Source: Anaerolineales bacterium (GTDB lineage Bacteria > Chloroflexota > Anaerolineae > Aggregatilineales > UBA2796). Taken from it: DNA of 64,000 nt. Each line of letters begins with the position of its first letter. Position 1 is the stretch's first letter. Below are positions 17,724 to 26,492 of the stretch, piece after piece. The DNA lies in contig JABTTZ010000002.1 in the NCBI GenBank assembly GCA_015075625.1, positions 682,001 to 746,000 of the forward strand. The letters are read 5' to 3'. The notes under the pieces were generated by a model that made no database searches, was not told the origin of the DNA, and worked only from the letters and a program-made list of their open reading frames with translations. A program made the position numbers and the translations under genes.

Positions 17724-18733
17724 CGGATACGGTTTTCGTCACAGGCGGAACAGGGCATCTGGGGCGTAGTTTGCTGCCCTTGCTTGCCCAATCGGGCTTT
17801 CGCGTTCGCACCCTCACCCGCCGCCCGCAGGATCACGCTTGGCTTCAAGCGCTCCCCAACGTAGAGATTATCTCCGGTGCGGTGGAAGATGCGGCGCTCA
17901 TGAACAAGGCGGTGGTGGGCTGTCGCTATGTGATTCATGCAGCCGGCTTGTTCAGTTTTTGGGGGTTGGCGGGCGATTTCAACCAGACGAACCTCAAGGG
18001 GACACAAAACGTCCTAAATGCGGCAGTTGCAGCGGGCGTGGAGAAATTTATCCATATCTCTACCGTTGTCGTTATTGGCACACCGCAACGGGGAAGGGTG
18101 ATTGATGAAAGCTACCCACCTGCCCCCGTTGACCCCTACCAAGTGAGCAAATATGAAGGGGAATGTGCTGTCCTTGCTGCCCACCGCGATCATGGGTTGG
18201 CGGCTGTCGTCTTGCGTCCGGGGGCATTTTACGGACCGCACAGCCGCTATGCTTTTAACCGCCTCTTTATCGAAGACCCCTTGAAAGGAATTCGCTTACA
18301 AGTCAATGGTGGGCGCAACCTGACCTTTCCGATTTATGTGGGAGATGTGGCGCGGGCGGCGATCCTTGCCCTGACACAGGGCATCCCCGGTGAGCGCTAT
18401 AATCTAAGCAATCCACCAATCACCCACAAAGCCGTAAACCGCATTGTCAGCGAGGAAGCGGGCATTCCCCGTTGGCGGATCAACGTCCCCAATGGGGCGC
18501 TGGTCATTCTTGCACGGGCATGGGAGGCAATTAGCCGTCTAACCCGCATTGAGCCGTATTATCCGATCAATCTGCGCACCTATGTTTTTTACGATTGGAA
18601 CGTGAGCAGCGAAAAAGCGCGAGTGGGGCTTGGGTTTCAGCCTATTTCCTTCGCGGAGGGCGTTCGTCACACGCTGGCATGGTATCACCAGATCGGCTTG
18701 TGGAAAGGCAAACACACGCCAGCGCCGCGTTAG
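17720..18733 (+). CDS. NAD-dependent epimerase/dehydratase (extended SDR)
   Basis: Extended short-chain dehydrogenase of 337 residues. The Rossmann motif FVTGGTGHLGRSLLPLL begins at residue 5 and the catalytic YQVSKYEGE lies near 140. Sequence style (LVRPGAFYGPHSRYAF-like segment, PIYVGDVARAAILAL) is closest to dihydroflavonol reductase or 3-beta-HSD-like SDRs; the exact substrate is unknown. Start overlaps the SGNH hydrolase stop, so the two form one unit. Confidence 0.9.
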   Translation: MTDTVFVTGGTGHLGRSLLPLLAQSGFRVRTLTRRPQDHAWLQALPNVEIISGAVEDAALMNKAVVGCRYVIHAAGLFSFWGLAGDFNQTNLKGTQNVLNAAVAAGVEKFIHISTVVVIGTPQRGRVIDESYPPAPVDPYQVSKYEGECAVLAAHRDHGLAAVVLRPGAFYGPHSRYAFNRLFIEDPLKGIRLQVNGGRNLTFPIYVGDVARAAILALTQGIPGERYNLSNPPITHKAVNRIVSEEAGIPRWRINVPNGALVILARAWEAISRLTRIEPYYPINLRTYVFYDWNVSSEKARVGLGFQPISFAEGVRHTLAWYHQIGLWKGKHTPAPR

Positions 18734-19006
18734 GATTTGTTAAGATACCGAAGGGGCTTAAACCGAGACGCCTGTCTTTGCTTTTAAGTTCGGTAGGGGT
18801 GGCTGATTTTAGCCCGCTGTTTCAGTACGGGCGCCCCGATAGTCCTCTCCGGTAGCCCCCGTGTTGGCAATTGAGAACCTACCACCCTCATTTCATCCCT
18901 TCCACCATTCCCACCTGCCAACTTTTGGGTACAATCTAGGCGGCTTGGAAGTTCGTCAGTTGAAATTCTTGGTTCATCTCATACACACGCAGGAAGTTAA
19001 GCGTTC
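18734..19006. other. Intergenic region with an interrupted inverted repeat
   Basis: ACCGAA plus CTTAAA (18747-18762) are mirrored by TTTAAG plus TTCGGT (18783-18794), giving a two-part stem soon after the epimerase stop but without a clear U-tract. Further on, GGGTACAAT (about 18926) resembles a -10 region before the lipoprotein gene; the same TACAAT form precedes rrf2. Nothing else is recognised. Confidence 0.4.
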
Positions 19007-19879
19007 ATGCCCACGCGCCATTCGCTGATTCTCATCGCCTTTATCCTCGCAGCGTGCCTCGCTGCGGGTTGTTCGTCTGTTGATTCGGTGGCGACAGTCA
19101 CCGCCCGTGCCGCTGGCACAGCCACCGCCCAAACAACCCTGACTGCCGTCGCGCAGATCACCATCAGCCCAACGCCCTCGCCCTTGCCGCCTAGCGAAAC
19201 GCCGATCCCCGTCACCCCACAGGGGGCGACAGCGGAGGCGACCAGCGCCCCGGCGAGTGAAACACCGCTGCCCATCACACCTACGACGGAGATCGTCATC
19301 CCCCTTCCGGTGACGCTCGTTGCAACGCCTCTCGAACTCCCCACACGGGGGGCTGTCCTCGCTACGGCAACGATTTCGGCGGCAACGCCCATCCGTCTTG
19401 TGACCGACGCCCCGCCCACCGCACCCGCCACCGAAGCGGTGACAGAAGCGCCAACGGCAGCCGCGACCACGGCGCCTACCACAGCGGTAGCGGCAGCGAC
19501 GGCAGAGATCATCGTTGCCACCGCCGTGCCGACAAATGAACCGACTGCTTTGGCAACCGCTGCCCCAACCACTGTCCCAACGAGTGAACCGACAAGCGCG
19601 GCAACGGTTGCGGCAACTACTGAAGCGACGGCAAAAGCCACAACGGAAGCAACCACTGAGGCAACCGCCGAGGCGACCATCACCCCGACAGAGGCGGCTA
19701 CGGGTGAACCGACGAGCGAACCAACCGCCCCTTCGTTGGAGTCCACACCCGCGCAGCCAGCCGATATTGGTGGCGGGATCGTCACCTTCACGCTGATTGG
19801 TTTGTTTGCGCTTTTGGCAGTCATTGTCGGCGGGATCATCCTCTTTGTGGTGAACCTTGCCACCGCACAGCGCGATTAG
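19007..19879 (+). CDS. Thr/Ala-rich lipoprotein with C-terminal membrane helix
   Basis: 290 residues. Residues 1-22 are a lipoprotein signal ending in the lipobox LAAGC. The middle (about 25-240) is low-complexity Thr/Ala/Pro/Glu with repeated ATTEAT- and PTSEPT-like units, probably extended and possibly O-glycosylated. A C-terminal hydrophobic helix (FTLIGLFALLAVIVGGIILF) ends in a short tail. This suggests a surface stalk tethered at both ends. No enzymatic domain. The reverse strand also shows long open frames here, an artefact of the composition. Confidence 0.85.
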   Translation: MPTRHSLILIAFILAACLAAGCSSVDSVATVTARAAGTATAQTTLTAVAQITISPTPSPLPPSETPIPVTPQGATAEATSAPASETPLPITPTTEIVIPLPVTLVATPLELPTRGAVLATATISAATPIRLVTDAPPTAPATEAVTEAPTAAATTAPTTAVAAATAEIIVATAVPTNEPTALATAAPTTVPTSEPTSAATVAATTEATAKATTEATTEATAEATITPTEAATGEPTSEPTAPSLESTPAQPADIGGGIVTFTLIGLFALLAVIVGGIILFVVNLATAQRD

Positions 19880-19931
19880 CCATGTGATTAACCGCATAAT
19901 GAAGCGAATTCACTAGGGAGGAGGTTGAGCA

Positions 19932-20636
19932 ATGCCTTCCGCACTGGATAAATTGCGTCGCCACAATTGGACAACGCCCGTCCGCCCTGAGGACACCGCC
20001 ATCTTGGAGATGGGCGATGTCGTCTATATCACGGGGACGATCTTCACCGGACGGGAAGGCTTTTTCCGCCGTCACTTGGAAGAAAAACAGCCGCTCCCGT
20101 CGGGCGTTGATCTCGCGCAGTTCAACGTGAACTTTCATTCCTCTCCGGCAGTGGAGGAAGTCCGTCCCCCCTCTGGCGACACCCCAGGCGAATACCGGAT
20201 CAGCGCTACGACGGGGACGGCATCCTTCCGTTTTGCTAAATTTATGCCACAGCTTCTCAACGAGACGGGCGTGAAAGTCGTCATTGGCAAAAGCGGTCTT
20301 GCCTCAGATATTTACAAAGCCTGTTTTGTCCCCAATGGGGCAACCTATCTGCTGCTGATGGGCTACGGCTTGGGGGCGATGTACGGACAGGCGATTCAGC
20401 GCGTCCGGCAGGTAATCTGGCGCGAGGAATTGGGCTTGGCACAGGCGATGTGGCTGATGGATGTCGTCAATTTCGGTCCCCTGATTGTCGATTGTGACAA
20501 AGAGGGAAATTCCCTCTTTGAGAAACTGAACAAACAGGTGGATGTCAAATTGGCGCAGGCTTACGAAGGGCTGCCCGAACTGACCCTGAAACGCCTCGGT
20601 GAGATCACGAATTACGAAGACGAGGTACTGAGTTAA
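19932..20636 (+). CDS. Fumarate hydratase class I / tartrate dehydratase beta-type subunit
   Basis: 234 residues matching the Fumerase C-terminal (beta) domain: GDVVYITGTIFTGREGFFRRH at the N-terminus, then GTASFRFAKFMPQLL, the signature GVKVVIGKSGL and a final VVNFGPLIVDCDKEGNSLF. In two-subunit class I fumarases this domain closes the active site over the Fe-S alpha subunit. No alpha subunit adjoins it; the neighbours are a lipoprotein and DinB genes. Either alpha lies elsewhere or this copy has another role. AGGGAGGAGG precedes the start. It overlaps dinB-like gene 1 by one base. Confidence 0.8.
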   Translation: MPSALDKLRRHNWTTPVRPEDTAILEMGDVVYITGTIFTGREGFFRRHLEEKQPLPSGVDLAQFNVNFHSSPAVEEVRPPSGDTPGEYRISATTGTASFRFAKFMPQLLNETGVKVVIGKSGLASDIYKACFVPNGATYLLLMGYGLGAMYGQAIQRVRQVIWREELGLAQAMWLMDVVNFGPLIVDCDKEGNSLFEKLNKQVDVKLAQAYEGLPELTLKRLGEITNYEDEVLS

Positions 20637-21109
20637 TGACTGCTGAACGCATTGTGTTGCTAAACCGTCTGCGGGACTTTCCCGCCGCGCTGACCGCCCT
20701 TGTGGGGGGGCTGAGCGAAACCGAGCGCATGGCGCACCCAGAGGGGGAATGGACAGTGGCACAGAACGTCCACCACCTTGCCGATGCCCACATGAACGGC
20801 TATGTCCGCATCCGCCTTGCCCTGACCGAAGACCACCCCACCATCCACATCTATAAGCAGGCGCAGTGGGCAGAACTGCCCGATTACGCCACCGCCGACA
20901 TCAGCGCATCGCTGGCGATTTTGCACGCGCTCCACCGCCGTTGGCTGCGCCTTTTGGAGAGCCTGAGCGAAGCGCAGTGGGCGCGGACGGTTTTTCATCC
21001 GGGGCGCAATGGGGATGTGAACATTGACGGATGGTTAGAAATTTATGCCAATCACGGCGAGGCGCACCTAAAGCAAATCCGCGAAGCACTGGCGACGGTG
21101 GGAAAGTAG
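20636..21109 (+). CDS. DinB family protein, copy 1
   Basis: Four-helix DinB/YfiT-like metalloprotein of 157 residues. Probable metal ligands are His in WTVAQNVHHLADAHMNGY and in YANHGEAHLKQI near the C-terminus. The family includes thiol-dependent S-transferases and stress proteins; substrate unknown. It starts within the stop of the fumarase-like gene. It is clearly paralogous to the next gene, from which it is separated by 12 bp. Confidence 0.88.
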   Translation: MTAERIVLLNRLRDFPAALTALVGGLSETERMAHPEGEWTVAQNVHHLADAHMNGYVRIRLALTEDHPTIHIYKQAQWAELPDYATADISASLAILHALHRRWLRLLESLSEAQWARTVFHPGRNGDVNIDGWLEIYANHGEAHLKQIREALATVGK

Positions 21110-21121
21110 AATCATAACGAC

Positions 21122-21598
21122 ATGCCAACCGATGCACAGAAGGCGTTGATCGCCAAAATTCGCGCTTTGCCGGCACAGATCGCCGCACTGGTGGGTGGGC
21201 TGAGCGAGCAGCAGCTTTTGGCGCACCCAGAGGGGGAATGGACGATAGCGCAGAACGTCCACCACCTTGCCGATTCGCATATGAACGCCTACCTTCGCGT
21301 CCATTTCGCCCTTGCCGAAGACCACCCCACGATCAAGCCTTACCTTCAAAATATGTGGGCGGAACTGCCCGACGCCACCAGCGCCGATGTGACCGATTCA
21401 CTGGCGCTGCTGACCGCCCTTCATGCTCGTTGGGTCTACCTCTTTGAGTGCCTCGCCGATGACCAATTTGAGCGCGTGGTATACCATCCAGAACAGAAAG
21501 CCGATATTTCGGTACAGGTCATTTTGGAATACTACGCCAATCATGGCGAGGCGCATATCCGACAGATCACCGAGGCGCTGGCAACCCTAGCCCACTAG
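21122..21598 (+). CDS. DinB family protein, copy 2
   Basis: 158-residue tandem paralogue of the preceding gene, sharing AHPEGEWTIAQNVHHLADSH and YYANHGEAHIRQI, with His ligands conserved. Differences are spread evenly through the middle, so the duplication is not recent. The pair probably forms one operon with the fumarase-type subunit. Confidence 0.88.
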   Translation: MPTDAQKALIAKIRALPAQIAALVGGLSEQQLLAHPEGEWTIAQNVHHLADSHMNAYLRVHFALAEDHPTIKPYLQNMWAELPDATSADVTDSLALLTALHARWVYLFECLADDQFERVVYHPEQKADISVQVILEYYANHGEAHIRQITEALATLAH

Positions 21599-21673
21599 TC
21601 TGCCTCGTCCCGCGCTAATGCATGGGGCTGAGATCAGGAAAGATCAAACCCCTAGCGTTCACCATCCCTGTAA

Positions 21674-21695
21674 GGGCGACCACACGGAGTCGCCC
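21674..21695. repeat. Short hairpin, GGGCGAC type
   Basis: GGGCGAC and GTCGCCC arms with an 8-nt loop lie between the convergent DinB and xseB genes. One copy of the dispersed short hairpin family. Confidence 0.55.
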
Positions 21696-21716
21696 GCACT
21701 GCCGCCGTTCCGTTGG

Positions 21717-21929
21717 TCAGTCGTCCCCTAGCATACGCACGCGGAGCGTCGCCGCATTCAGCAGCGCCTCGCAGTGGGCGGCAAGCGCACGCCCACGTTC
21801 ATAGAGCGCGACGGACTCATCCAAGCGCGATTCGCCTGCCTCTAAGGTGGTGATCACTTCACCAAGTTCGCGGTAGGCGCTTTCAAAATCAAGCGCCTCT
21901 ACATCGTTCGCGTCGTTTGCTTGTGTCAT
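21717..21929 (-). CDS. xseB: Exodeoxyribonuclease VII small subunit
   Basis: About 70 residues with the XseB pattern LDFESAYRELGEVITTLEAG...LDESVALYERGRALAAHCEALL, an antiparallel helical hairpin that binds the large subunit XseA in mismatch-related single-strand DNA degradation. ATG at 21929 has GAGG five nt upstream; a GTG three codons earlier is also possible. It lies 18 bp after infB and is probably the last gene of the nusA operon. xseA is not present here. Confidence 0.88.
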   Translation of the reverse strand: MTQANDANDVEALDFESAYRELGEVITTLEAGESRLDESVALYERGRALAAHCEALLNAATLRVRMLGDD

Positions 21930-21947
21930 AATCCTCACCTAACGCCC

Positions 21948-23729
21948 TTAGCTGACGCGCTCCCGAACAAGAAATTCAATCAGGTCGCCCGGATTGAAAT
22001 CTTCAAAACCATCAACAGCAACCCCACACTCGAAGCCGGAACGCACTTCGCGGACATCTTCCGTCTCGCGCTTTAGGGACGATACGCCCAAATCTTGGAC
22101 AAGGATGTTCCGTCCGCGCCGAACGCGCACCTTCGCATTCCGTTTCAACTCACCCTCGCGGACGAAACAGCCAGCGATCTTGCCAATCTTGGGGATTTTG
22201 AAGACTTTACGCACCTCGGCAATGCCGATCACTTTGTCCTCGTAAACCGGATCGAGCATCCCTTTGAGGGCTTTTTCAACATCTTCCAAAAGATTGTAGA
22301 TCACGCTATAAGTGCGGATTTCCACCCCGTTGGAGTCGGCAATTTTGCGGGCAGCGCCATCCGCTTCCACCTGAAAGCCGAGGATGATCGCCCCCGTTGA
22401 AACGGCAAGATTGACATCGTTTTCGGTGATCGCCCCTGCCTCCGCATGGAGAATCTTCAGGCTGATTGGCTCTACCTTAATCTCTTTGAGAGAGTTCACC
22501 AGCGGTTCGAGCGAGCCTTGGACGTCCACTTTCAAGATCAGCAGAAGTTCTTTCGTCTTGCCATCTTGGACAAGCGAAAAGAAGGATTCCAGCGTGATCG
22601 CCTGGCGTTCTTCGGCGGGTTTTAAGTGGTTTTCGGTGTGCTGCTGAGCGCGTGCGCGTGCCTCTTTTTCCGTTTTGACAACGGTGAAAAACTCACCTGC
22701 TGGCGGAATCTCAGACAAGCCCATCACCTGCACAGGTGTGGAGGGCGGTGCTTCTTTAAGGGGTTTGCCGTTCTCGTCAAACATGGCGCGGATGCGTCCG
22801 AGGGCTGTTCCCGCCACGACAATATCGCCATTGCGAAGGGTGCCGTTCTGGACGAGAAGGGTTGCCAAGACACCGCGTGCCTTTTCGGTGCGCGATTCAA
22901 TAACCGTCCCCGCCGCTTTCCCCTTTGGGTTGGCAACGATGTTCAGCTCATCAGAGGTGAGCAAAACGGCTTCCAGCAAATCGTCAATGCCGATTTTGTC
23001 GCGGGCGGAGACGGGAACAACCATCGTGTTCCCACCCCAATCATCGGCAACTAAATCGTATTCGGAAAGCTCTTGCTTCACTTTATCGGGGTTGGCGTTG
23101 CGCTTATCGATCTTGTTCATCGCCACGACAATCGGCACGCGAGCGGCACGGGCGTGGGCGATAGCCTCTTTCGTCGTCGGCATGACGCCATCATCTGCGG
23201 CGACAACGAGGATAGCAATATCCGCCCCTTGCGCTCCTCGCGCCCGCATCGCCGTGAACGCAGCGTGACCGGGTGTATCGAGGAAGGTGAGTTTCCGTCC
23301 GTTGTGGTTGACCATATAGGCGCCGATGTGCTGCGTGATACCCCCCGCCTCGCCCTCAGCAACGTTCGCCTTGCGGATTGCATCTAAAAGGGAGGTTTTG
23401 CCGTGATCGACATGCCCCAAAATGGTAATCACTGGGGGGCGGCGGACAAGGTTTTTCATCTCTTCGTCGGCGTAGAGTTTGCGCCATTGGGGGAGCGCCC
23501 CTTCTTCGCCTTCGCTTGCTACCTCACTGACGAGGGGCTGTGCTTCAAAGCCCATCTCAGCAAGGACGATCTCAGCGGTGTCATAGTCAATCTGCTGATT
23601 GATCGTGACCATGATCCCGTTGCTGATCAGTTGCTTCATCACATCAATCGGTTTCGCCTCGATGAGCGCGGCTAAATCTTTGACGGTGAGGTAGTTGGGG
23701 ACGACAATGATTTGTTTTTCTGTAGCCAT
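21948..23729 (-). CDS. infB: Translation initiation factor IF-2
   Basis: GTPase that places initiator tRNA on the 30S subunit. G-domain motifs are GHVDHGKTSLLDAI, GITQHIGAY, DTPGHAAF and NKID; beta-barrel domains II to IV follow. The start at 23729 (MATEKQIIVVPNYL) is chosen because GGAGGTGC precedes it at good spacing, although the frame extends nine codons upstream. At 593 residues it is much shorter than enteric IF-2: a single IF2_N-like domain (about 8-60) replaces the long N-terminal region, as in several Chloroflexota. Part of nusA-ylxR-infB-xseB. Confidence 0.97.
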   Translation of the reverse strand: MATEKQIIVVPNYLTVKDLAALIEAKPIDVMKQLISNGIMVTINQQIDYDTAEIVLAEMGFEAQPLVSEVASEGEEGALPQWRKLYADEEMKNLVRRPPVITILGHVDHGKTSLLDAIRKANVAEGEAGGITQHIGAYMVNHNGRKLTFLDTPGHAAFTAMRARGAQGADIAILVVAADDGVMPTTKEAIAHARAARVPIVVAMNKIDKRNANPDKVKQELSEYDLVADDWGGNTMVVPVSARDKIGIDDLLEAVLLTSDELNIVANPKGKAAGTVIESRTEKARGVLATLLVQNGTLRNGDIVVAGTALGRIRAMFDENGKPLKEAPPSTPVQVMGLSEIPPAGEFFTVVKTEKEARARAQQHTENHLKPAEERQAITLESFFSLVQDGKTKELLLILKVDVQGSLEPLVNSLKEIKVEPISLKILHAEAGAITENDVNLAVSTGAIILGFQVEADGAARKIADSNGVEIRTYSVIYNLLEDVEKALKGMLDPVYEDKVIGIAEVRKVFKIPKIGKIAGCFVREGELKRNAKVRVRRGRNILVQDLGVSSLKRETEDVREVRSGFECGVAVDGFEDFNPGDLIEFLVRERVS

Positions 23730-23864
23730 AGATGCACCTCCATGCAAATGCCACACGGAGGCGCACTCGGCTAGGGTGAGAGGATCACCGCATCAGCCGG
23801 GGCTGCCCATCCGTGAGACAGGCGTTGTTCATGAATCGTTTGAGTGGTGTGAGGAACGGCACAG

Positions 23865-24140
23865 CTACACACGGCGCAACCGCTGGCGATCAGCCTCGGT
23901 GAGCGCTGTCCGCAGTGCTTTTTCCAGCACATCGGTTTCGGCGGCACGCTTCCAACAGGCGGGGTCGTCGCACAAGTACGCGCCCCGTCCGTTGCGCTTG
24001 CCGCTAGGGTCGATCTGGACGCCCGCATCGGGCGTCCGCACGATCCGCGTTAGAGTGCGCTTTGCCGCGCTCTCCCGACAGACAACACACATTCGCTGTG
24101 GAATGTGTTTCGGGTGTGGTTTACCCGTTTTGGTTGCCAT
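23865..24140 (-). CDS. ylxR: YlxR/RnpM family RNA-binding protein
   Basis: 91-residue DUF448 protein with QRMCVVCRESAAKRTLTRIVRTP, KRNGRGAYLCDDPACWKRA and four Cys in two CxxC-like pairs. Homologues bind RNase P RNA or act as nucleoid-associated regulators. Its place between nusA and infB is the conserved one. Start overlaps the nusA stop by one base. The canonical rimP upstream of nusA is missing here. Confidence 0.93.
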   Translation of the reverse strand: MATKTGKPHPKHIPQRMCVVCRESAAKRTLTRIVRTPDAGVQIDPSGKRNGRGAYLCDDPACWKRAAETDVLEKALRTALTEADRQRLRRV

Positions 24141-26122
24141 TATTCTTCGTCGTCAACATCCGCCACATCACGGATGCGCCCGTCTTTATGTTTGCGTTTG
24201 GCAACAACCTCCCCACGAGTCTCATCGAAGATAAGTTCACGGTGTTTTTTCCCACCTTTGCCACCTTTCTTTTTATCGCGGCGGCTTTCCGCGTCTTTGT
24301 CTGGAACATCGACAGGCGGCGGGGGGGTGGGTGGTGTTGGTTTACGGGGGGCGGGTGGCTGTGCGGCTTGCCCTGCCCCACCAAACATCCGCGCCAAACG
24401 AGAATTCGGCGGTGGGGTAAAGCGCTTGGCAGCCGGTTCTTCATCGACAAACGCAGGCGGCGCCTCTTCTTCGGCTTCGGGGGTGGGCGCTTCCGCCACC
24501 AACGCTGCCTCTGTTTCTACCAGTGTGATAGGCGCGGTAGGTTCAGCAGCCATCTCGGTAGCAACAGCCTCAATCTCGATGAGTTCCTCGGTGGGAGGGG
24601 TTCTGCTCAGGACAAGGGAGGAAATTGCCGCATCAATGGCTTCCATCGGTTCATCAGGGATTTTCGATGCCTCAAACGCCGCCCTTAAGATTTCCGGTTC
24701 GGCAGCAAGGCGCACCATCAAATCGCTAACGGTCAGGATGTTGCGGTTTTTGAGGACATGGAGAATGTCTTTCTCAAGCTCCAATTCCTCTAAGGTCATC
24801 GTGAAGGCGTGTTTGGGAACGGCAACCTTGACGTTATCGAAGGCTTTGCGCCGCCCCGCCCGAATGTGATCGCGTGCATCGACCATCGCTTGTTCAGCAC
24901 GCTGCACAAAGCGCGTCAGGGTGGTATATTCCTCTGGCTGAACGGGGCGTTCTGCCCGCTTTTTCTCCATGATGCGCGTCACTTCCGCCACCATCTCCAC
25001 ATCGCGAGAGAGTGCTGCCAGTGCCTCGCTGGTATCGAGCGCCTCATACGCCGCTAACGCCGCCTCGGAGAGACTCTTGATGTCGATCCGCCAGCCCGTT
25101 AGTTTGGCGGCAAGACGGGCGTTCTGCCCTTCCCGCCCAATGGCGAGGGAGAGGCTGTTATCGGGGACGATCACCGTTGCCGTGTTGCCCTGATCAATAT
25201 CTTCCTCAAGGTAGACCGCCGCGACGGGGGCGGGGCTGAGCGCCTTCTTGATGAATTCCGCCGCGTCGGAATTCCATTCAATCACGTCGATCTTTTCGTC
25301 GTGAAGCGCCTTCACAATATTTTGGATACGCGCCCCGCGCATTCCCACGCACGCGCCCACCGGGTCTATCCCGGGTTGCAGCGCTTGCACGGCGATCTTC
25401 GAGCGATGACCGGGTTCGCGGGCAATGCTCTTGATCTCCACCTGATTGTTGTAAATCTCTGGAACTTCGTATTCCAGCAACCGCCGCAGCAGATTTTTAT
25501 GAGCGCGGGAGACAATGATTTGCGGTCCGCGTGAGCCATCGCGTACTTCGAGGATGACGACCTGCACCTTTTGATGGGTAGTGATCCGTTCGCCGCGAAT
25601 CTGCTCTTTGGCCGGCAGCACGGCTTCCGTCCGCCCATTGATGGTGACGGTCACTTGTTGATTGTTCACGCTTTGCACTTGCGCCGTGACCAGATCGCCC
25701 TCGCGGTCTTTGAATTCCTCGTAGAGCGATTTGCGCTCCGCCTCGCGGATTTTTTGCAAAATCACCTGTTTGGCGGTCTGCGCGGCAATGCGCCCGAAGT
25801 CCTTCATCTCGGCTTCCTGAGGCATCATCACCGTTTCGCCAACCAAACACTGCGGGTGATGCCCCTGTGCCTCTGCCAGCCGAACTTCGGTCAGAGGGTT
25901 GGGCTGTAAATCATTCTCAACGACTTCTTTTTCAACAAAGAGTTGAAACTGCGTGGTGAGTGGATCAACCGTTGCCTCAACCTGTTGGGCTTGGCTAATC
26001 TCGCTGTGTTTACGAAAAGCAGAGATGAGTGCTTGACGTAGCGCTTCCACCACTACCTCACGTGTGAGGTGGTGTGTTTCGGTAATCTCGTTGAAGGCTA
26101 GGGTGAAATCACTCTTCGCCAT
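24140..26122 (-). CDS. nusA: Transcription termination/antitermination factor NusA
   Basis: RNA polymerase-bound elongation factor, 660 residues. NusA_N is at about 1-125, S1 at about 135-200 ([20 protein letters not shown]), KH1 and KH2 follow ([20 protein letters not shown] and [20 protein letters not shown]). Beyond the normal core there is a region with a helix-hairpin-helix-like LVRNRNI-type segment ([17 protein letters not shown]) and then a long Glu/Pro/Ala-rich stretch. It ends in a basic [15 protein letters not shown] tail and an acidic end. The C-terminal 200 residues exceed the Bacillus form. Its leader holds a terminator-like hairpin. Confidence 0.96.
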   Translation of the reverse strand: MAKSDFTLAFNEITETHHLTREVVVEALRQALISAFRKHSEISQAQQVEATVDPLTTQFQLFVEKEVVENDLQPNPLTEVRLAEAQGHHPQCLVGETVMMPQEAEMKDFGRIAAQTAKQVILQKIREAERKSLYEEFKDREGDLVTAQVQSVNNQQVTVTINGRTEAVLPAKEQIRGERITTHQKVQVVILEVRDGSRGPQIIVSRAHKNLLRRLLEYEVPEIYNNQVEIKSIAREPGHRSKIAVQALQPGIDPVGACVGMRGARIQNIVKALHDEKIDVIEWNSDAAEFIKKALSPAPVAAVYLEEDIDQGNTATVIVPDNSLSLAIGREGQNARLAAKLTGWRIDIKSLSEAALAAYEALDTSEALAALSRDVEMVAEVTRIMEKKRAERPVQPEEYTTLTRFVQRAEQAMVDARDHIRAGRRKAFDNVKVAVPKHAFTMTLEELELEKDILHVLKNRNILTVSDLMVRLAAEPEILRAAFEASKIPDEPMEAIDAAISSLVLSRTPPTEELIEIEAVATEMAAEPTAPITLVETEAALVAEAPTPEAEEEAPPAFVDEEPAAKRFTPPPNSRLARMFGGAGQAAQPPAPRKPTPPTPPPPVDVPDKDAESRRDKKKGGKGGKKHRELIFDETRGEVVAKRKHKDGRIRDVADVDDEE

Positions 26123-26188
26123 CGGTAGGGGTACTCCAACAAATGTTCAAATGGGCTGAGAGAAAGTGGGTTCAGGCGTAATTAAGCG

Positions 26189-26213
26189 AAAAAGTGGGGG
26201 TTGCCCACTTTTT
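26189..26213 (-). terminator. Terminator-like hairpin in the nusA operon leader
   Basis: AAAAAGTGGG (26189-26198) and CCCACTTTTT (26204-26213) give 10 bp with a 5-nt loop, usable on either strand. On the minus strand it lies between the nusA promoter and start codon. A third related segment on that strand (the complement of 26161-26170, CCCACTTTCT) could compete for the same arm. Control of nusA by its own product through this leader is an inference. Confidence 0.6.
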
Positions 26214-26235
26214 CCACGTCTTAAAACTACGTCAT

Positions 26236-26264
26236 AGCATACCACAGTTTGGGAAAAGTGACAA
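26236..26264 (-). promoter_or_regulatory. Promoter of the nusA operon
   Basis: On the minus strand TTGTCA (26264-26259), a 17-bp spacer and TATGCT (26241-26236) lie about 115 nt before the nusA start. The predicted transcript would include the terminator-like hairpin at 26189-26213. The rest of the 370-bp gap to the next gene holds the divergent promoter at 26386-26414. Confidence 0.6.
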
Positions 26265-26385
26265 GATAGGAGCATAGGGCTTTGCCATAAGCGCTCCACC
26301 TAAGGCGTAAAACCCCGATCAGGTCGCGGATATCACTCCCTAAGCCCCCCTCATCAAATTCCTATGATCCAATGTCATAGTCGGC

Positions 26386-26414
26386 TTGACAAAGACACCC
26401 CCTGTTGCTAAAGT
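26386..26414 (+). promoter_or_regulatory. Promoter of the sugar-binding protein gene
   Basis: TTGACA (26386-26391), a 17-bp spacer and TAAAGT (26409-26414) make the best plus-strand promoter in this part of the window. Transcription would begin about 70 nt before the ATG at 26493. Confidence 0.65.
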
Positions 26415-26492
26415 CTCTGATTGGCACTAGGAATTTCCGCTCCTAGTATCCAACAACTTGTGTGTCAGTGGATTTGTGGAAGGTTTAGGCTA

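Noticed and set aside
19400-19740. Tandem repeats that might suggest a CRISPR array or a DGR target
   Set aside because: Repeats are short, imperfect, in frame and encode Thr/Ala/Glu. There are no constant repeats with unique spacers and no variable-base pattern.
18974-19897. Long Cys/Arg/Gly-rich open frames on the minus strand
   Set aside because: They are the reverse complement of the Thr/Ala-repeat lipoprotein. Its codon pattern has no stop codons on the opposite strand, and the translation is low complexity.
24062-25909. Several long plus-strand open frames over nusA, ylxR and infB
   Set aside because: They lie opposite clear, conserved genes, lack family motifs and ribosome-binding sites, and reflect GC-rich codon composition.
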